A DNA stretch of 64,000 bases from Halanaerobium praevalens DSM 2228 (lineage in GTDB: Bacteria > Bacillota > Halanaerobiia > Halanaerobiales > Halanaerobiaceae), in contig NC_017455.1 of NCBI RefSeq assembly GCF_000165465.1, forward strand, positions 1,116,001 to 1,180,000. Reading direction: 5' to 3'. Of the stretch, positions 56,999-64,000 are shown in pieces (the stretch's first letter is position 1; each line of letters opens with the position of its first letter). Position numbers and translations under genes: made by a program. Below the pieces are notes generated by a model. It ran no database searches. It was given only the letters and a program-made list of their open reading frames with translations, and was not told where the DNA came from.

Positions 56999-57129
56999 CG
57001 ATAACGTTACTGGGATTTGCGCTCGTGCCTGTTTCCGTTAGGAACTGGCGTAAAGCTTGCCTCAATATTTCTTGCTATAATTATTGCAAGCTTTATGACA
57101 GAAGGCATGATGCCAATCCCATGTTATAC
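56999..57129 (-). repeat. attC-like site 13 (class A)
   Basis: Boundaries CGATAAC / GTTATAC. The left boundary belongs to the HEPN cassette, whose ends pair as TCGGA-ag-TTCCAC / GTGGAA-tt-TCCGA. Confidence 0.88.
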
Positions 57130-57223
57130 GACTGTTGGGCTCTTCTTTTATTAATTAAGAGCATTAATAATATAATTCTTTTAATAGAAAAAAATACCTG
57201 CATAAATATCAAAAACATTATAC

Positions 57224-57259
57224 ATGCATATTGCATGCATTAAAATTAAGTGATATAAT
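57224..57259 (+). promoter_or_regulatory. Promoter/operator of the VapBC module
   Basis: TTGCAT (57231-57236), a 17-bp spacer and TATAAT (57254-57259). Two ATGCAT palindromes (57224-57229 and 57235-57240) flank and overlap the -35 box and may be the VapB operator. Confidence 0.65.
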
Positions 57260-57306
57260 ATAAATAGAATAAAAAATTAATTATTAGATGAAAGGAGTTT
57301 TTGATT

Positions 57307-57558
57307 ATGCCATCTTTACAAGTTAGAGATTTACCAGAACATCTTTATCAAGAAATTGTCCAATTGGCTGAAGCTGATAGAAGGAGTATTACCCAAGAAA
57401 CAATAGTATTATTGGAAAAAGCTTTAAATATAGAAAAAGAAAACAAAAAACGTCGTCAACAACTTCTAAAAAAAATACAAGAAGAAACCCGTAAAGAACA
57501 GAAAGAGGAAGAAATATTAGATCCTGTAAAATTAGTTAGAGAGGATCGTGAAAGATGA
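57307..57558 (+). CDS. vapB: VapB-type antitoxin (cassette)
   Basis: 83 residues with a ribbon-helix-helix N-terminus (LQVRDLPEHLYQEIVQLAEADRRSITQETIVLLEKAL) and a charged C-terminal tail (KKIQEETRKEQKEEEIL) for toxin binding. ATG 57307 lies nine bases after AAAGGAG; TTG 57301 is less likely. It overlaps vapC by 4 bp. Confidence 0.85.
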   Translation: MPSLQVRDLPEHLYQEIVQLAEADRRSITQETIVLLEKALNIEKENKKRRQQLLKKIQEETRKEQKEEEILDPVKLVREDRER

Positions 57559-57959
57559 GAATTACAATTGATGTAAGTGCAGCTGTTGAAGTAGTAATGG
57601 GTGGTAAGCGTCAAGAAGAAATTGTAAATATATTAAATGATGCAGACTGGGTAATTGCTCCTTCTCTTTTTATTTATGAAGCTAGTAATACTTTGTGGAA
57701 ATATCATGAATACCAAGATTATAGCAAAGAAGATATTATGAAAAAAATTGAATATCTTTATAAAATGGTAGACCAATTTATTGATGCAAAAGATATTTTT
57801 GAAGAAGCTTTGCCACTTTCATGCAAGATAAGTCATCCTGCTTATGACGCTATGTATTTAGTTACAAGCAGGCGTAAAAATGCTACTTTAGTAACTCTAG
57901 ATAAAAGATTAGTTAGAGCAGCTAAAAGTATTGATGTTCCAGTAGCATTAATTACTTAG
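57555..57959 (+). CDS. vapC: VapC-type PIN-domain toxin (cassette)
   Basis: 134 residues with PIN acidic residues in TIDVSAAVE (Asp6), FIYEASNTLW, AYDAMYLV (near 95) and VTLDKRLV (near 113). VapC toxins are Mg-dependent RNases, often cutting tRNA. The stop codon overlaps the outer inverted repeat of the segment (AGCCCAA-t-GTCG). It is on the plus strand, opposite to the majority. Confidence 0.88.
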   Translation: MRITIDVSAAVEVVMGGKRQEEIVNILNDADWVIAPSLFIYEASNTLWKYHEYQDYSKEDIMKKIEYLYKMVDQFIDAKDIFEEALPLSCKISHPAYDAMYLVTSRRKNATLVTLDKRLVRAAKSIDVPVALIT

Positions 57960-57968
57960 CCCAATGTC

Positions 57969-58100
57969 GTATAACGTCCCTGGGATTTGCGCTCGTGCCT
58001 GGTTCCAAAGGAACTGGCGTAAAGCTTGCTTTTCCATATCCGTGATTGGTTAATCTGCAAGCTTTATGACAGAAGGCATGACGCCAATCCCATGTTATAC
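57969..58100 (-). repeat. attC-like site 14 (class A)
   Basis: Boundaries GTATAAC / GTTATAC. Left outer flank pairs with the VapBC segment start (TTGGGCT), right flank with the methyltransferase segment end (TAGCACA / TGTGCTA). Confidence 0.9.
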
Positions 58101-58114
58101 GCTGTAGCACAGCT

Positions 58115-58858
58115 TTACTTTTGTACTATCCAGAATCGGCACTCAGTTGAAAACTCTTTAACTTCTTTATTTTCTTTAAATAGATCTTCTCTATAAAAAT
58201 CTTCTATTAGCTTCCAGCCTGTTTCTTCTAAACATTTTATTATCTCTTCTCGGTTTGGAAAATGTATAAATAAATCTCTATCATCATTATCCGATGGTAG
58301 GATCTTATCTCCATATTCATAAGTTCTTTTATCCTGTTTGCCTTCTTTCCAGATTTTTTCTTCTTTTTCCCAGAACTCTTTAAAGTTCTCGTTATTTTCA
58401 CGATCATGAGTTGTAAAAATAAAAATACCATTTTCGGTCAAAACTCTTTTTATTTCTTTAAATGCTTTAATTCTATTTTTTCTCTCTGGTATCTGCATCA
58501 ATCCATTAAATGAGAACAGTGCTTGATCAAAAGAATTATCTTCAAAGTTTAAGTCAGTTGCATCTCCAACTATAAATTCAATTTCAGTCTTTTTTTCTTT
58601 ATTTATTGTTTTAGCTGCAGATATCATTTCCGGAGTTAAATCTAAACCTATAATATTTTTATAGCCCATTTCATAAAGGTTAAATGTTGTTCTTCCTGCT
58701 CCACAACCGACATCTAATATTGATTTATTCTTATCAAAATACTTATTGATTACATATTTCTCTGATTCCCATAACCCGATATTTTCAATCGCATTACTAT
58801 AGTTTTCTGTAGCTTTTTTAAATGATTTTTTTACAAAGTTTTTTGTTATTTTTTGCAT
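58115..58858 (-). CDS. Class I SAM-dependent methyltransferase (cassette)
   Basis: 247 residues with the SAM-binding motif I ILDVGCGAGRTTFNL (about 48-62), an acidic LDLTPEMI end of beta-2, and GDATDLNFEDNSFDQALF. The C-terminal FRFW-like segment (STECRFWIVQK) is typical of small-molecule methyltransferases. The substrate is unknown. GGGGGAT precedes the ATG. A single-gene cassette. Confidence 0.88.
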   Translation of the reverse strand: MQKITKNFVKKSFKKATENYSNAIENIGLWESEKYVINKYFDKNKSILDVGCGAGRTTFNLYEMGYKNIIGLDLTPEMISAAKTINKEKKTEIEFIVGDATDLNFEDNSFDQALFSFNGLMQIPERKNRIKAFKEIKRVLTENGIFIFTTHDRENNENFKEFWEKEEKIWKEGKQDKRTYEYGDKILPSDNDDRDLFIHFPNREEIIKCLEETGWKLIEDFYREDLFKENKEVKEFSTECRFWIVQK

Positions 58859-58914
58859 ATTATCCCCCAGATTCAGTTAATGTTTATGTAAAAAAGATCT
58901 TTTTGTGCTATTGC

Positions 58915-59094
58915 GTATAACGTCCCGAGCATTTGCGACGTGGCTGTCCTGTTCTTTAGGTTGGCGCATCTCTTGCTCATCATCATTTTCAGCTTAAACA
59001 GCTGCAAGAGATGTGACAAAAGCCATGTCCCGAAGGGCGACGGCCGTTTTACTGCCAAATTTATAACTAAGTCAGCGCCAATGCTCTGTTATGT
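58915..59094 (-). repeat. attC-like site 15 (class B)
   Basis: Boundaries GTATAAC / GTTATGT, AGCATTtGCG / CGC-AATGCT. The right half matches site 11 almost base for base. Confidence 0.88.
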
Positions 59095-59414
59095 GCTGTA
59101 ATAATTTGCTGCGTTAAAAGTTACTCACTACTTCAACTTACTGAATGCTGATTTTAACTCTTAACCAGCAAAAAAGTTCATAAATTCTGTACTATATTAA
59201 ATCTTCACGAAGTGCGTGAAGATCGAACAGTGACTAATTTACTCTCTGATATTTGTAAATATCTTTGTGAATTATAATCATCCAAGTTAATTGTTAAAAC
59301 CACTGAAAACTAACAATTATTATTTTCTTCATTTGCAGGAGTTAATCCATATCAGTTAGCGATGAACCAACCCTATCACTTCTCTCTTTTTTGCTGATGT
59401 TCAATTATTATTGC
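59095..59414 (-). repeat. ORF-less cassette copy f
   Basis: About 320 bp, nearly identical to copy e. Palindrome CTTCACGaagtgCGTGAAG at about 59204-59222; minus-strand TATAAT intact. Confidence 0.87.
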
Positions 59415-59547
59415 ACATAACGTTACTGGGATTTGCGCTTGTGCCTGGTTCCGTTAGGAACTGGCGTAAAGCTTGCTTTTTCGTATCAGTGATTGGTTAG
59501 CCTGCAAGCTTTATGACAGAAGGCATGGCGCCAATCCCATGTTATAT
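59415..59547 (-). repeat. attC-like site 16 (class A)
   Basis: Boundaries ACATAAC / GTTATAT with standard class-A stems. Confidence 0.88.
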
Positions 59548-59575
59548 GACGTACTTATCTATAAAAATCAAAAGA

Positions 59576-61153
59576 TTATTGTCTAGTTAATTTTTTAATA
59601 AAAAATTTATCAACATTATCTAGATTTATTATCATTATAAATAAAGTTTTTTCATTTTCTGATATATATAAATATCCTTTCTGGTTATCTTTTTTAAACT
59701 TCTCTGCACTACTAGAAAAATCAAATTTTTTAGTATACTTTTCTAAAGATGCTGCTCTATTAAACATTTCTCCATTAAACTTACATTCTTTACTACCCTG
59801 ATACCAAAAACCTTGTATTATTTTTCCGGATTGCTTAATCTTTAATTCTTTTTCATTTTCAAATTTCCATAAACCGTCAATGATTATATTTTTATCAATA
59901 AGATTGAAATACGCTTTAGAATAATTTCTTAAAAACCTTTGTTTTATACCAGCATTTTTTATAATTTTTTCTTTTCTTTTTTCTTCATTATTTTCTAAAT
60001 TTCTTAATCTATTAAGCTGATAACCTACATTTTCATGAGTATTATCTTCTAGCATCGCTTTATTAAGAACATCAGAAGCTTCTTTATAAAATCCAGAATT
60101 TATATAATCTTGAGCTAAATTTGCTGATGATAAAGTATTATTACATTTTTTTATAGATTTTTTATAGGCATCAATTTTCATTCCAGCTAAGTTTAATTTT
60201 CCATAAATTACACCAATATTGTTTAAAGCATAATTATACTCAAAATCAGAACTTACTAAATTATCATAATGTAATAATGATAAATCATTAAATTCGCTTA
60301 AATTACTATATCCATACGCCATATTAAATATTTTTGATTTTTCTGATTTGAATTCCAATGCTTTTTCTAAAGCAAACACTCTTAACTCTTTTTCATCAGC
60401 TTTTTTATAAAGCGAAGCAAGTGACTTATAATATATAAATAAAATATTTTCATCTGTTTCATTAGTTATTAATGACATGATCTTTTTATAAGCTTTTTTA
60501 TTATTTAATTCAAAAACACACTCTGAACTAAAAATCATATCTTTTGCTTTTTGCAATAGATCAGTCGATTTTTCTGCTGCTTTTTCAAAATAATCTTTTG
60601 CTTTATTTAATCTATTATTTTTTTTATAACAGAAACCAATAATTCTCAATATATATTCTTCAACCTTAGGGTATTCATTATTTTTTTCCAACTTTTTTAA
60701 TTTTTCTAAAGCTTCTAAATCGCCTAAAAAGTAACTGAAATAAAGATAAATTGCAGTGTCTTCTGTTTTTTCTAAACTTTCTGGTTTCTCTTCACTCATT
60801 TTTTTATATAAGTCATCTAATGACTCTTTATCTTTATCCAAGAATGCTATCTGTAATTTATCTTTCCAATTCTTATCTTCTTCTTCATATTCTAAATTAA
60901 TATCCATTTCTTCAGTTTCCATTAAACTAGAATCATCTTCTTGTGAAATATCTACTTCTTCACTAGTATTATTTTGTGAATCATTTTTGCTTTTTTTAAC
61001 TTCTACTTCAGCATCTCTCATTTTAATTTTAAAATCTTTTCCTGTTAAAATCATTTTTAGTTCTTTTCTAAATATAATGATAAGTATAAATACACAGATT
61101 ATTAGAACTATTAACCATGATTCACCTATTGAAGTTATTAAGTCTTTAGACAT
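59576..61153 (-). CDS. Membrane-anchored TPR-repeat protein (cassette)
   Basis: 525 residues starting at ATG 61153, eight bases after GGGAGG; upstream ATGs have worse spacing. One N-terminal membrane helix (about 13-28), a basic then very acidic linker (about 29-85), a long helical region with TPR-like units (about 85-410, e.g. RIIGFCYKKNNRLNKAKDYFEKAAEK), and a C-terminal beta-rich part (GLWKFENEKELKIKQSGKIIQGFWYQGSKE) resembling a MORN-like or lipocalin-like sheet. The helix topology puts the bulk in the cytoplasm. The function is not recognised; it is large for a cassette gene. Confidence 0.6.
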   Translation of the reverse strand: MSKDLITSIGESWLIVLIICVFILIIIFRKELKMILTGKDFKIKMRDAEVEVKKSKNDSQNNTSEEVDISQEDDSSLMETEEMDINLEYEEEDKNWKDKLQIAFLDKDKESLDDLYKKMSEEKPESLEKTEDTAIYLYFSYFLGDLEALEKLKKLEKNNEYPKVEEYILRIIGFCYKKNNRLNKAKDYFEKAAEKSTDLLQKAKDMIFSSECVFELNNKKAYKKIMSLITNETDENILFIYYKSLASLYKKADEKELRVFALEKALEFKSEKSKIFNMAYGYSNLSEFNDLSLLHYDNLVSSDFEYNYALNNIGVIYGKLNLAGMKIDAYKKSIKKCNNTLSSANLAQDYINSGFYKEASDVLNKAMLEDNTHENVGYQLNRLRNLENNEEKRKEKIIKNAGIKQRFLRNYSKAYFNLIDKNIIIDGLWKFENEKELKIKQSGKIIQGFWYQGSKECKFNGEMFNRAASLEKYTKKFDFSSSAEKFKKDNQKGYLYISENEKTLFIMIINLDNVDKFFIKKLTRQ

Positions 61154-61184
61154 ATACATTTCCTCCCTATAAATTAAGTATGTC

Positions 61185-61316
61185 ATATAACGTTACTGGG
61201 ATTTGCGCTCGTGCCTGATTCCGTTAGGAACTGGCGGAAAGCTTGCTTTAATATTTCTTGCTGCATAATATTGCAAGCTTTATGACAGAAGGCATGACGC
61301 CAATCCCATGTTATGT
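61185..61316 (-). repeat. attC-like site 17 (class A)
   Basis: Boundaries ATATAAC / GTTATGT. Flanking segment ends pair: TGAC-g-TACTTA / TTAAGTA-t-GTCA for the TPR cassette and TGAC-g-TATCAT / ATGATA-t-GTCA for the Fic cassette. Confidence 0.9.
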
Positions 61317-61331
61317 GACGTATCATGGTTT

Positions 61332-62420
61332 TTATCTTAATAAATCGAGTAAATTATAGTAATAATATTTTCTATTTCTCATTTTATTATCTGAAAATAT
61401 TACTTTCTCATCTTCAAGAGTGGAAAGATATCTTCTACATGTAGAATCATGTATTCCTGTTAAGGAACTTATTGTTTTCACATTAAATATTGGCTTTTGA
61501 AACATTGCTTTAATTAGGTCTACTACATTAGTACTATTTATTAAATTCATTGCATTTTCTAAATCTCTTTCATATAAATTATCAATTTCTTCAATTAGTT
61601 CAATATTTTTGAGTACTTGTTTATTTACGCTTTGCAGGAAGAATTTAATCCATTCATTCCAACCATTACCCTCTTTTCTTGTTCCATTCAGCAATCTATA
61701 GTATTTATGTTTATCTTTTTCTAATACTTCACTGATAAATAAATTGGGAGAATTTATGAGATTTACATCATATAAATACAGCGGGATTAATATACGACCA
61801 ATTCTACCATTACCATCTAAAAATGGATGAATGGTTTCAAATTGAGCATGTATTATTGCTATCCTGACTAAAGATTGTAAATTATCATTTGGATTATTAA
61901 TATAATTTTCTAGGTTAGACATATAGGAATCGACTAATTGTGGCTGAGGTGGCACAAAAGTAGCTGTTTCTAAAGTACATCCTTCTGGGCCTATGAAATT
62001 TTGAATAGAACGATATTCTCCAGGAGCTCTATTTTGACCTCTAACACCATTACTCATTAAAATTTCATGTAATTTTTTGAATAGACGTGTTGATATAGGA
62101 TATTTTTCTAAAGCACTCTCACCATAGTTTAATGCATCATAATAATTCAAAACTTCTTGAGCATCATTGTTTTTTTCATTTTTATCAATATCAAATTCTA
62201 AAACTTCATCAAAAGTTACTTGTGTACCTTCAATTTTGCTGGACTGTACAGCTTCCTGTAAACTAAAAGGAGTAATAAGAAAATATTCATTAACTTTAGA
62301 TTTTTTTAACATAATCTGATATTTGCCTACATTTGTACTTGCATTAATTAGTTCATTATAAAATTCCATAGGATTAATTTGTTCTTCTATTGGTAATTCA
62401 AAGGGTTTAAAAGGTTTCAT
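61332..62420 (-). CDS. Fic-domain protein 2 (cassette)
   Basis: 362 residues: a Fic_N-like start with the inhibitory motif SSKIEGTQ (about 66-73), the catalytic HPFLDGNGRIGR (about 197-208), and a C-terminal winged helix (FNVKTISSLTGIHDSTCRRYLSTLEDEKVIF). It is organised like the first Fic cassette but clearly different in sequence. All catalytic residues are present, so AMP transfer with autoinhibition is expected. GAGAGGATG precedes the ATG. Confidence 0.92.
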   Translation of the reverse strand: MKPFKPFELPIEEQINPMEFYNELINASTNVGKYQIMLKKSKVNEYFLITPFSLQEAVQSSKIEGTQVTFDEVLEFDIDKNEKNNDAQEVLNYYDALNYGESALEKYPISTRLFKKLHEILMSNGVRGQNRAPGEYRSIQNFIGPEGCTLETATFVPPQPQLVDSYMSNLENYINNPNDNLQSLVRIAIIHAQFETIHPFLDGNGRIGRILIPLYLYDVNLINSPNLFISEVLEKDKHKYYRLLNGTRKEGNGWNEWIKFFLQSVNKQVLKNIELIEEIDNLYERDLENAMNLINSTNVVDLIKAMFQKPIFNVKTISSLTGIHDSTCRRYLSTLEDEKVIFSDNKMRNRKYYYYNLLDLLR

Positions 62421-62548
62421 TTAAATCATCCTCTCTTTTATTTTCATTTTATACATTTTATTATAATATAATTCGTTTTATATTGCAATTATTTTCATAT
62501 TTTTAATTTATGAAAATAAAAAGAGGTTATTTGGTTTTATGATATGTC

Positions 62549-62678
62549 ACATAACGTTACTGGGATTTGCGCTCGTGCCTGGTTCTGGAAGAACTGGCGT
62601 AAAGCTTGCTTCAATATTTCTTGCTGCTATTATTGCAAGCTTTATGACAGAAGTCATGACGCCAATCCCATGTTATAT
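62549..62678 (-). repeat. attC-like site 18 (class A)
   Basis: Boundaries ACATAAC / GTTATAT. Central loop of the CAATATTTCTTGC type. Confidence 0.88.
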
Positions 62679-63003
62679 GCTGTAATAACTTGCCGCGTTA
62701 AAAGTCATTCTTTACTTCAACTTACTGACTTCTGATATTAAATCTTGACCAGCAGATAAGTTCATAAATTCTGTACTATATTATATCTTCACGAAGTGCG
62801 TGAAGATCGAACAGTGACTAATTTATCTTTTGATATATGTAAATAACTTTGTAGATCAAAATAATCCAGGTTAATTGGTAAAGCCGCTGAAAACTTACAA
62901 TTATTATTTCCTTCATTTGCAGGAGTTAATACATCTCAGTTAGCGATGCCCCAACCCTTCTTTTATCTTTTTCTATTATTTGCTGATGTTTAGTTATTAT
63001 TGC
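62679..63003 (-). repeat. ORF-less cassette copy g
   Basis: About 325 bp. Palindrome CTTCACGaagtgCGTGAAG at about 62789-62807. The minus-strand -10 is altered to ATTTTG. Confidence 0.85.
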
Positions 63004-63162
63004 ATATAACGTCCCTGGGATTTCCGACGTGCCTGTGCCCTTAGGCCTGGCGGAAAGATTGCCTTCCAGATTTCTTACTACCTTTATTGCAAGCTTTGTG
63101 ACAGAAGGCATGTCCCGAAGGGTAGGCTTGCTCTTTAGCCTAACGGCAATCCCATGTTATAC
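63004..63162 (-). repeat. attC-like site 19 (divergent)
   Basis: Boundaries ATATAAC / GTTATAC. Inner stem TGGGATTtCCG / CGG-AATCCCA-type: the GCG/CGC step of class A is changed to CCG/CGG on both sides. Confidence 0.82.
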
Positions 63163-63486
63163 GCTGTAATGATTTGCTGCGTAAAAGTTATTCCCTTCTT
63201 CAACTTACTGACTTTTGATATTAACTCTTACCCAGCAAAAAAGTTCATAAATTCTGTACTATATTACATCTTCACGAAGTGCGTGAAGATTGAACAGTGA
63301 CTAATTTTCTTTCTGATATATGTAAATAATTTTGTAAATTATAATTCTCCAAGTTCATTGTTAAAGCCACTTGAAACCTGCAATTATTATTTTCTTCATT
63401 TGCAGGAGTTAGTTCATGCCAGTTAGCGATGATCCAACCCTTCTCTTATCTTTTTCTCTTATTTGCTGATGTTTAATCATTATTGC
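63163..63486 (-). repeat. ORF-less cassette copy h
   Basis: About 324 bp. Ends ACGC-tg-TAATGATT / AATCATTA-tt-GCGT, with both stems changed on both sides relative to copies b, e and f. Palindrome at about 63271-63289; minus-strand TATAAT intact. Confidence 0.85.
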
Positions 63487-63620
63487 GTATAACGTCCCTG
63501 GCATCTTGCGACGTCAGTTGCTACTGCTATATAATCTTGATTGTCATACTAAATTTCATAAGTCATTGCCATATCCCAGCCATATCCTAGGCAACTGATG
63601 TCGTAAATGCCATGTTAAGC
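63487..63620 (-). repeat. attC-like site 20 (most divergent)
   Basis: Boundaries GTATAAC / GTTAAGC, the latter a canonical GTTRRRY. Stems GGCAT...CGAC-g-TCAGTTGC pair with GCAACTGA-t-GTCG...ATGCC, unrelated in sequence to classes A and B but equivalent in layout. Confidence 0.85.
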
Positions 63621-63637
63621 GACGTGCGTCTCTAATA

Positions 63638-64000
63638 TTAATTTCTTAATATATCTTTTATACTTTCACCATCTAGAAATTTTACTGGATAACTTTTATT
63701 GATTTTTTCTATAATTTTCTTTTTAGCATGATTTGTGTACTTACCAGAACAAATAATCAATAATTCTTTGATATGAAATCGATTATAAGAAGAATTTAAT
63801 TTTTTATCCACAGGAACATCAAAAGCATCTTCAATTTGATTAACAATTTCATTTAAATCACTTGTAGCGCTTCCTGACATATTACCTAACTTAACTTGAG
63901 CTCCACCATGAATTGTATTACCAAACTCATCTTCCTTTTTATAAAGAATATCCTTCCCAAATTCCTCTTTACCATGATTATATTCAACCTCTTTAAATAT
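63638..64000 (-). CDS. Restriction-endonuclease-like protein, 3' part (runs off the window)
   Basis: The frame is open on the minus strand from base 64,000 to the stop at 63,638, about 120 residues; the start lies outside. The visible part begins FKEVEYNHGKEEFGKDIL and continues to HGGAQVKLGNMSGSATSDLNEIVNQIEDAF. The order Glu...Gly-x-Asp...Q-x-K fits a PD-(D/E)XK nuclease core as in Mrr-like proteins. The C-terminus ends FLDGESIKDILR. An internal ATG at 63,880 is not the true start. It is a cassette gene bordering site 20. Confidence 0.65.
   Translation of the reverse strand: MFKEVEYNHGKEEFGKDILYKKEDEFGNTIHGGAQVKLGNMSGSATSDLNEIVNQIEDAFDVPVDKKLNSSYNRFHIKELLIICSGKYTNHAKKKIIEKINKSYPVKFLDGESIKDILRN

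Noticed and set aside
56989-57243. 84-codon plus-strand frame
   Set aside because: It covers attC-like site 13 and the VapBC promoter; it is site-derived sequence.
62544-63111. Short open frames at 62544-62735 and 62926-63111
   Set aside because: They translate attC-like sites 18 and 19 and the ORF-less cassette; there is no independent support.

Overview
The window is low-GC chromosomal DNA from a bacterium of the Firmicutes/Clostridia type. Marker genes include rny, ymdB, spoVS, hfq, lexA with a yneA/yneB-like pair, mutSL, miaA/miaB and ldh. It also has an ExbB/ExbD/TonB operon and an SLH coiled-coil protein, which imply an outer membrane. A diderm, fermentative Firmicute such as a member of the Halanaerobiales fits best; this placement is an inference and no rRNA gene is present to confirm it.

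Bases 1-41,000 are an ordinary core region. In order: the 3' end of rny, ymdB and spoVS; a two-component system with a Met-rich sensor; an envelope operon (exbB, exbD, tonB, an exported cohesin-like protein, an SLH protein) and a cell-wall hydrolase; divergent topoisomerase IIA genes (parC-like, parE-like); a CLC channel, rubredoxin, miaB; mutS-mutL-miaA-thioredoxin; hfq; a TPR lipoprotein-like gene; the SOS pair lexA / yneA-yneB; ldh with a Rex-like operator; radical SAM, SDR and AtoE transporter genes; dfrA-thyA followed by two paralogous membrane-anchored proteins and a hydrolase fold lacking its serine; a frameshifted GGDEF-EAL gene beside a solute-binding protein; and a P1-family peptidase.

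Bases about 42,600-64,000 are the accessory part: an integron-like gene-cassette array. I find 20 structured attC-like sites of 105-183 bp. Each is bounded by RYRTAAC and GTTATRY-type core boxes and contains paired inner stems whose sequence changes while pairing is kept. Between the sites lie single genes or small modules: NUDIX/GNAT, two Fic proteins, a P-loop ATPase, a reverse transcriptase with a C-terminal HEPN-like motif, two PD-(D/E)XK-like nucleases, three toxin-antitoxin pairs, a broken HEPN-like gene, a methyltransferase and a TPR membrane protein. Eight copies of an ORF-less cassette of about 300 bp are interspersed, and an IS3-family element interrupts the array.

Most cassette genes read on the minus strand. 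If that is the array direction, the missing integrase and attI should lie beyond base 64,000. The two ends of each intact inter-site segment are inverted repeats specific to that segment. They would extend the attC hairpin when the cassette is circular, and compensatory changes between copies support this pairing. No integrase gene is visible in the window. The array looks like a store of defence-type genes; an integron-like array in a Firmicute, with asymmetric sites and extended outer stems, is the most unusual content here.
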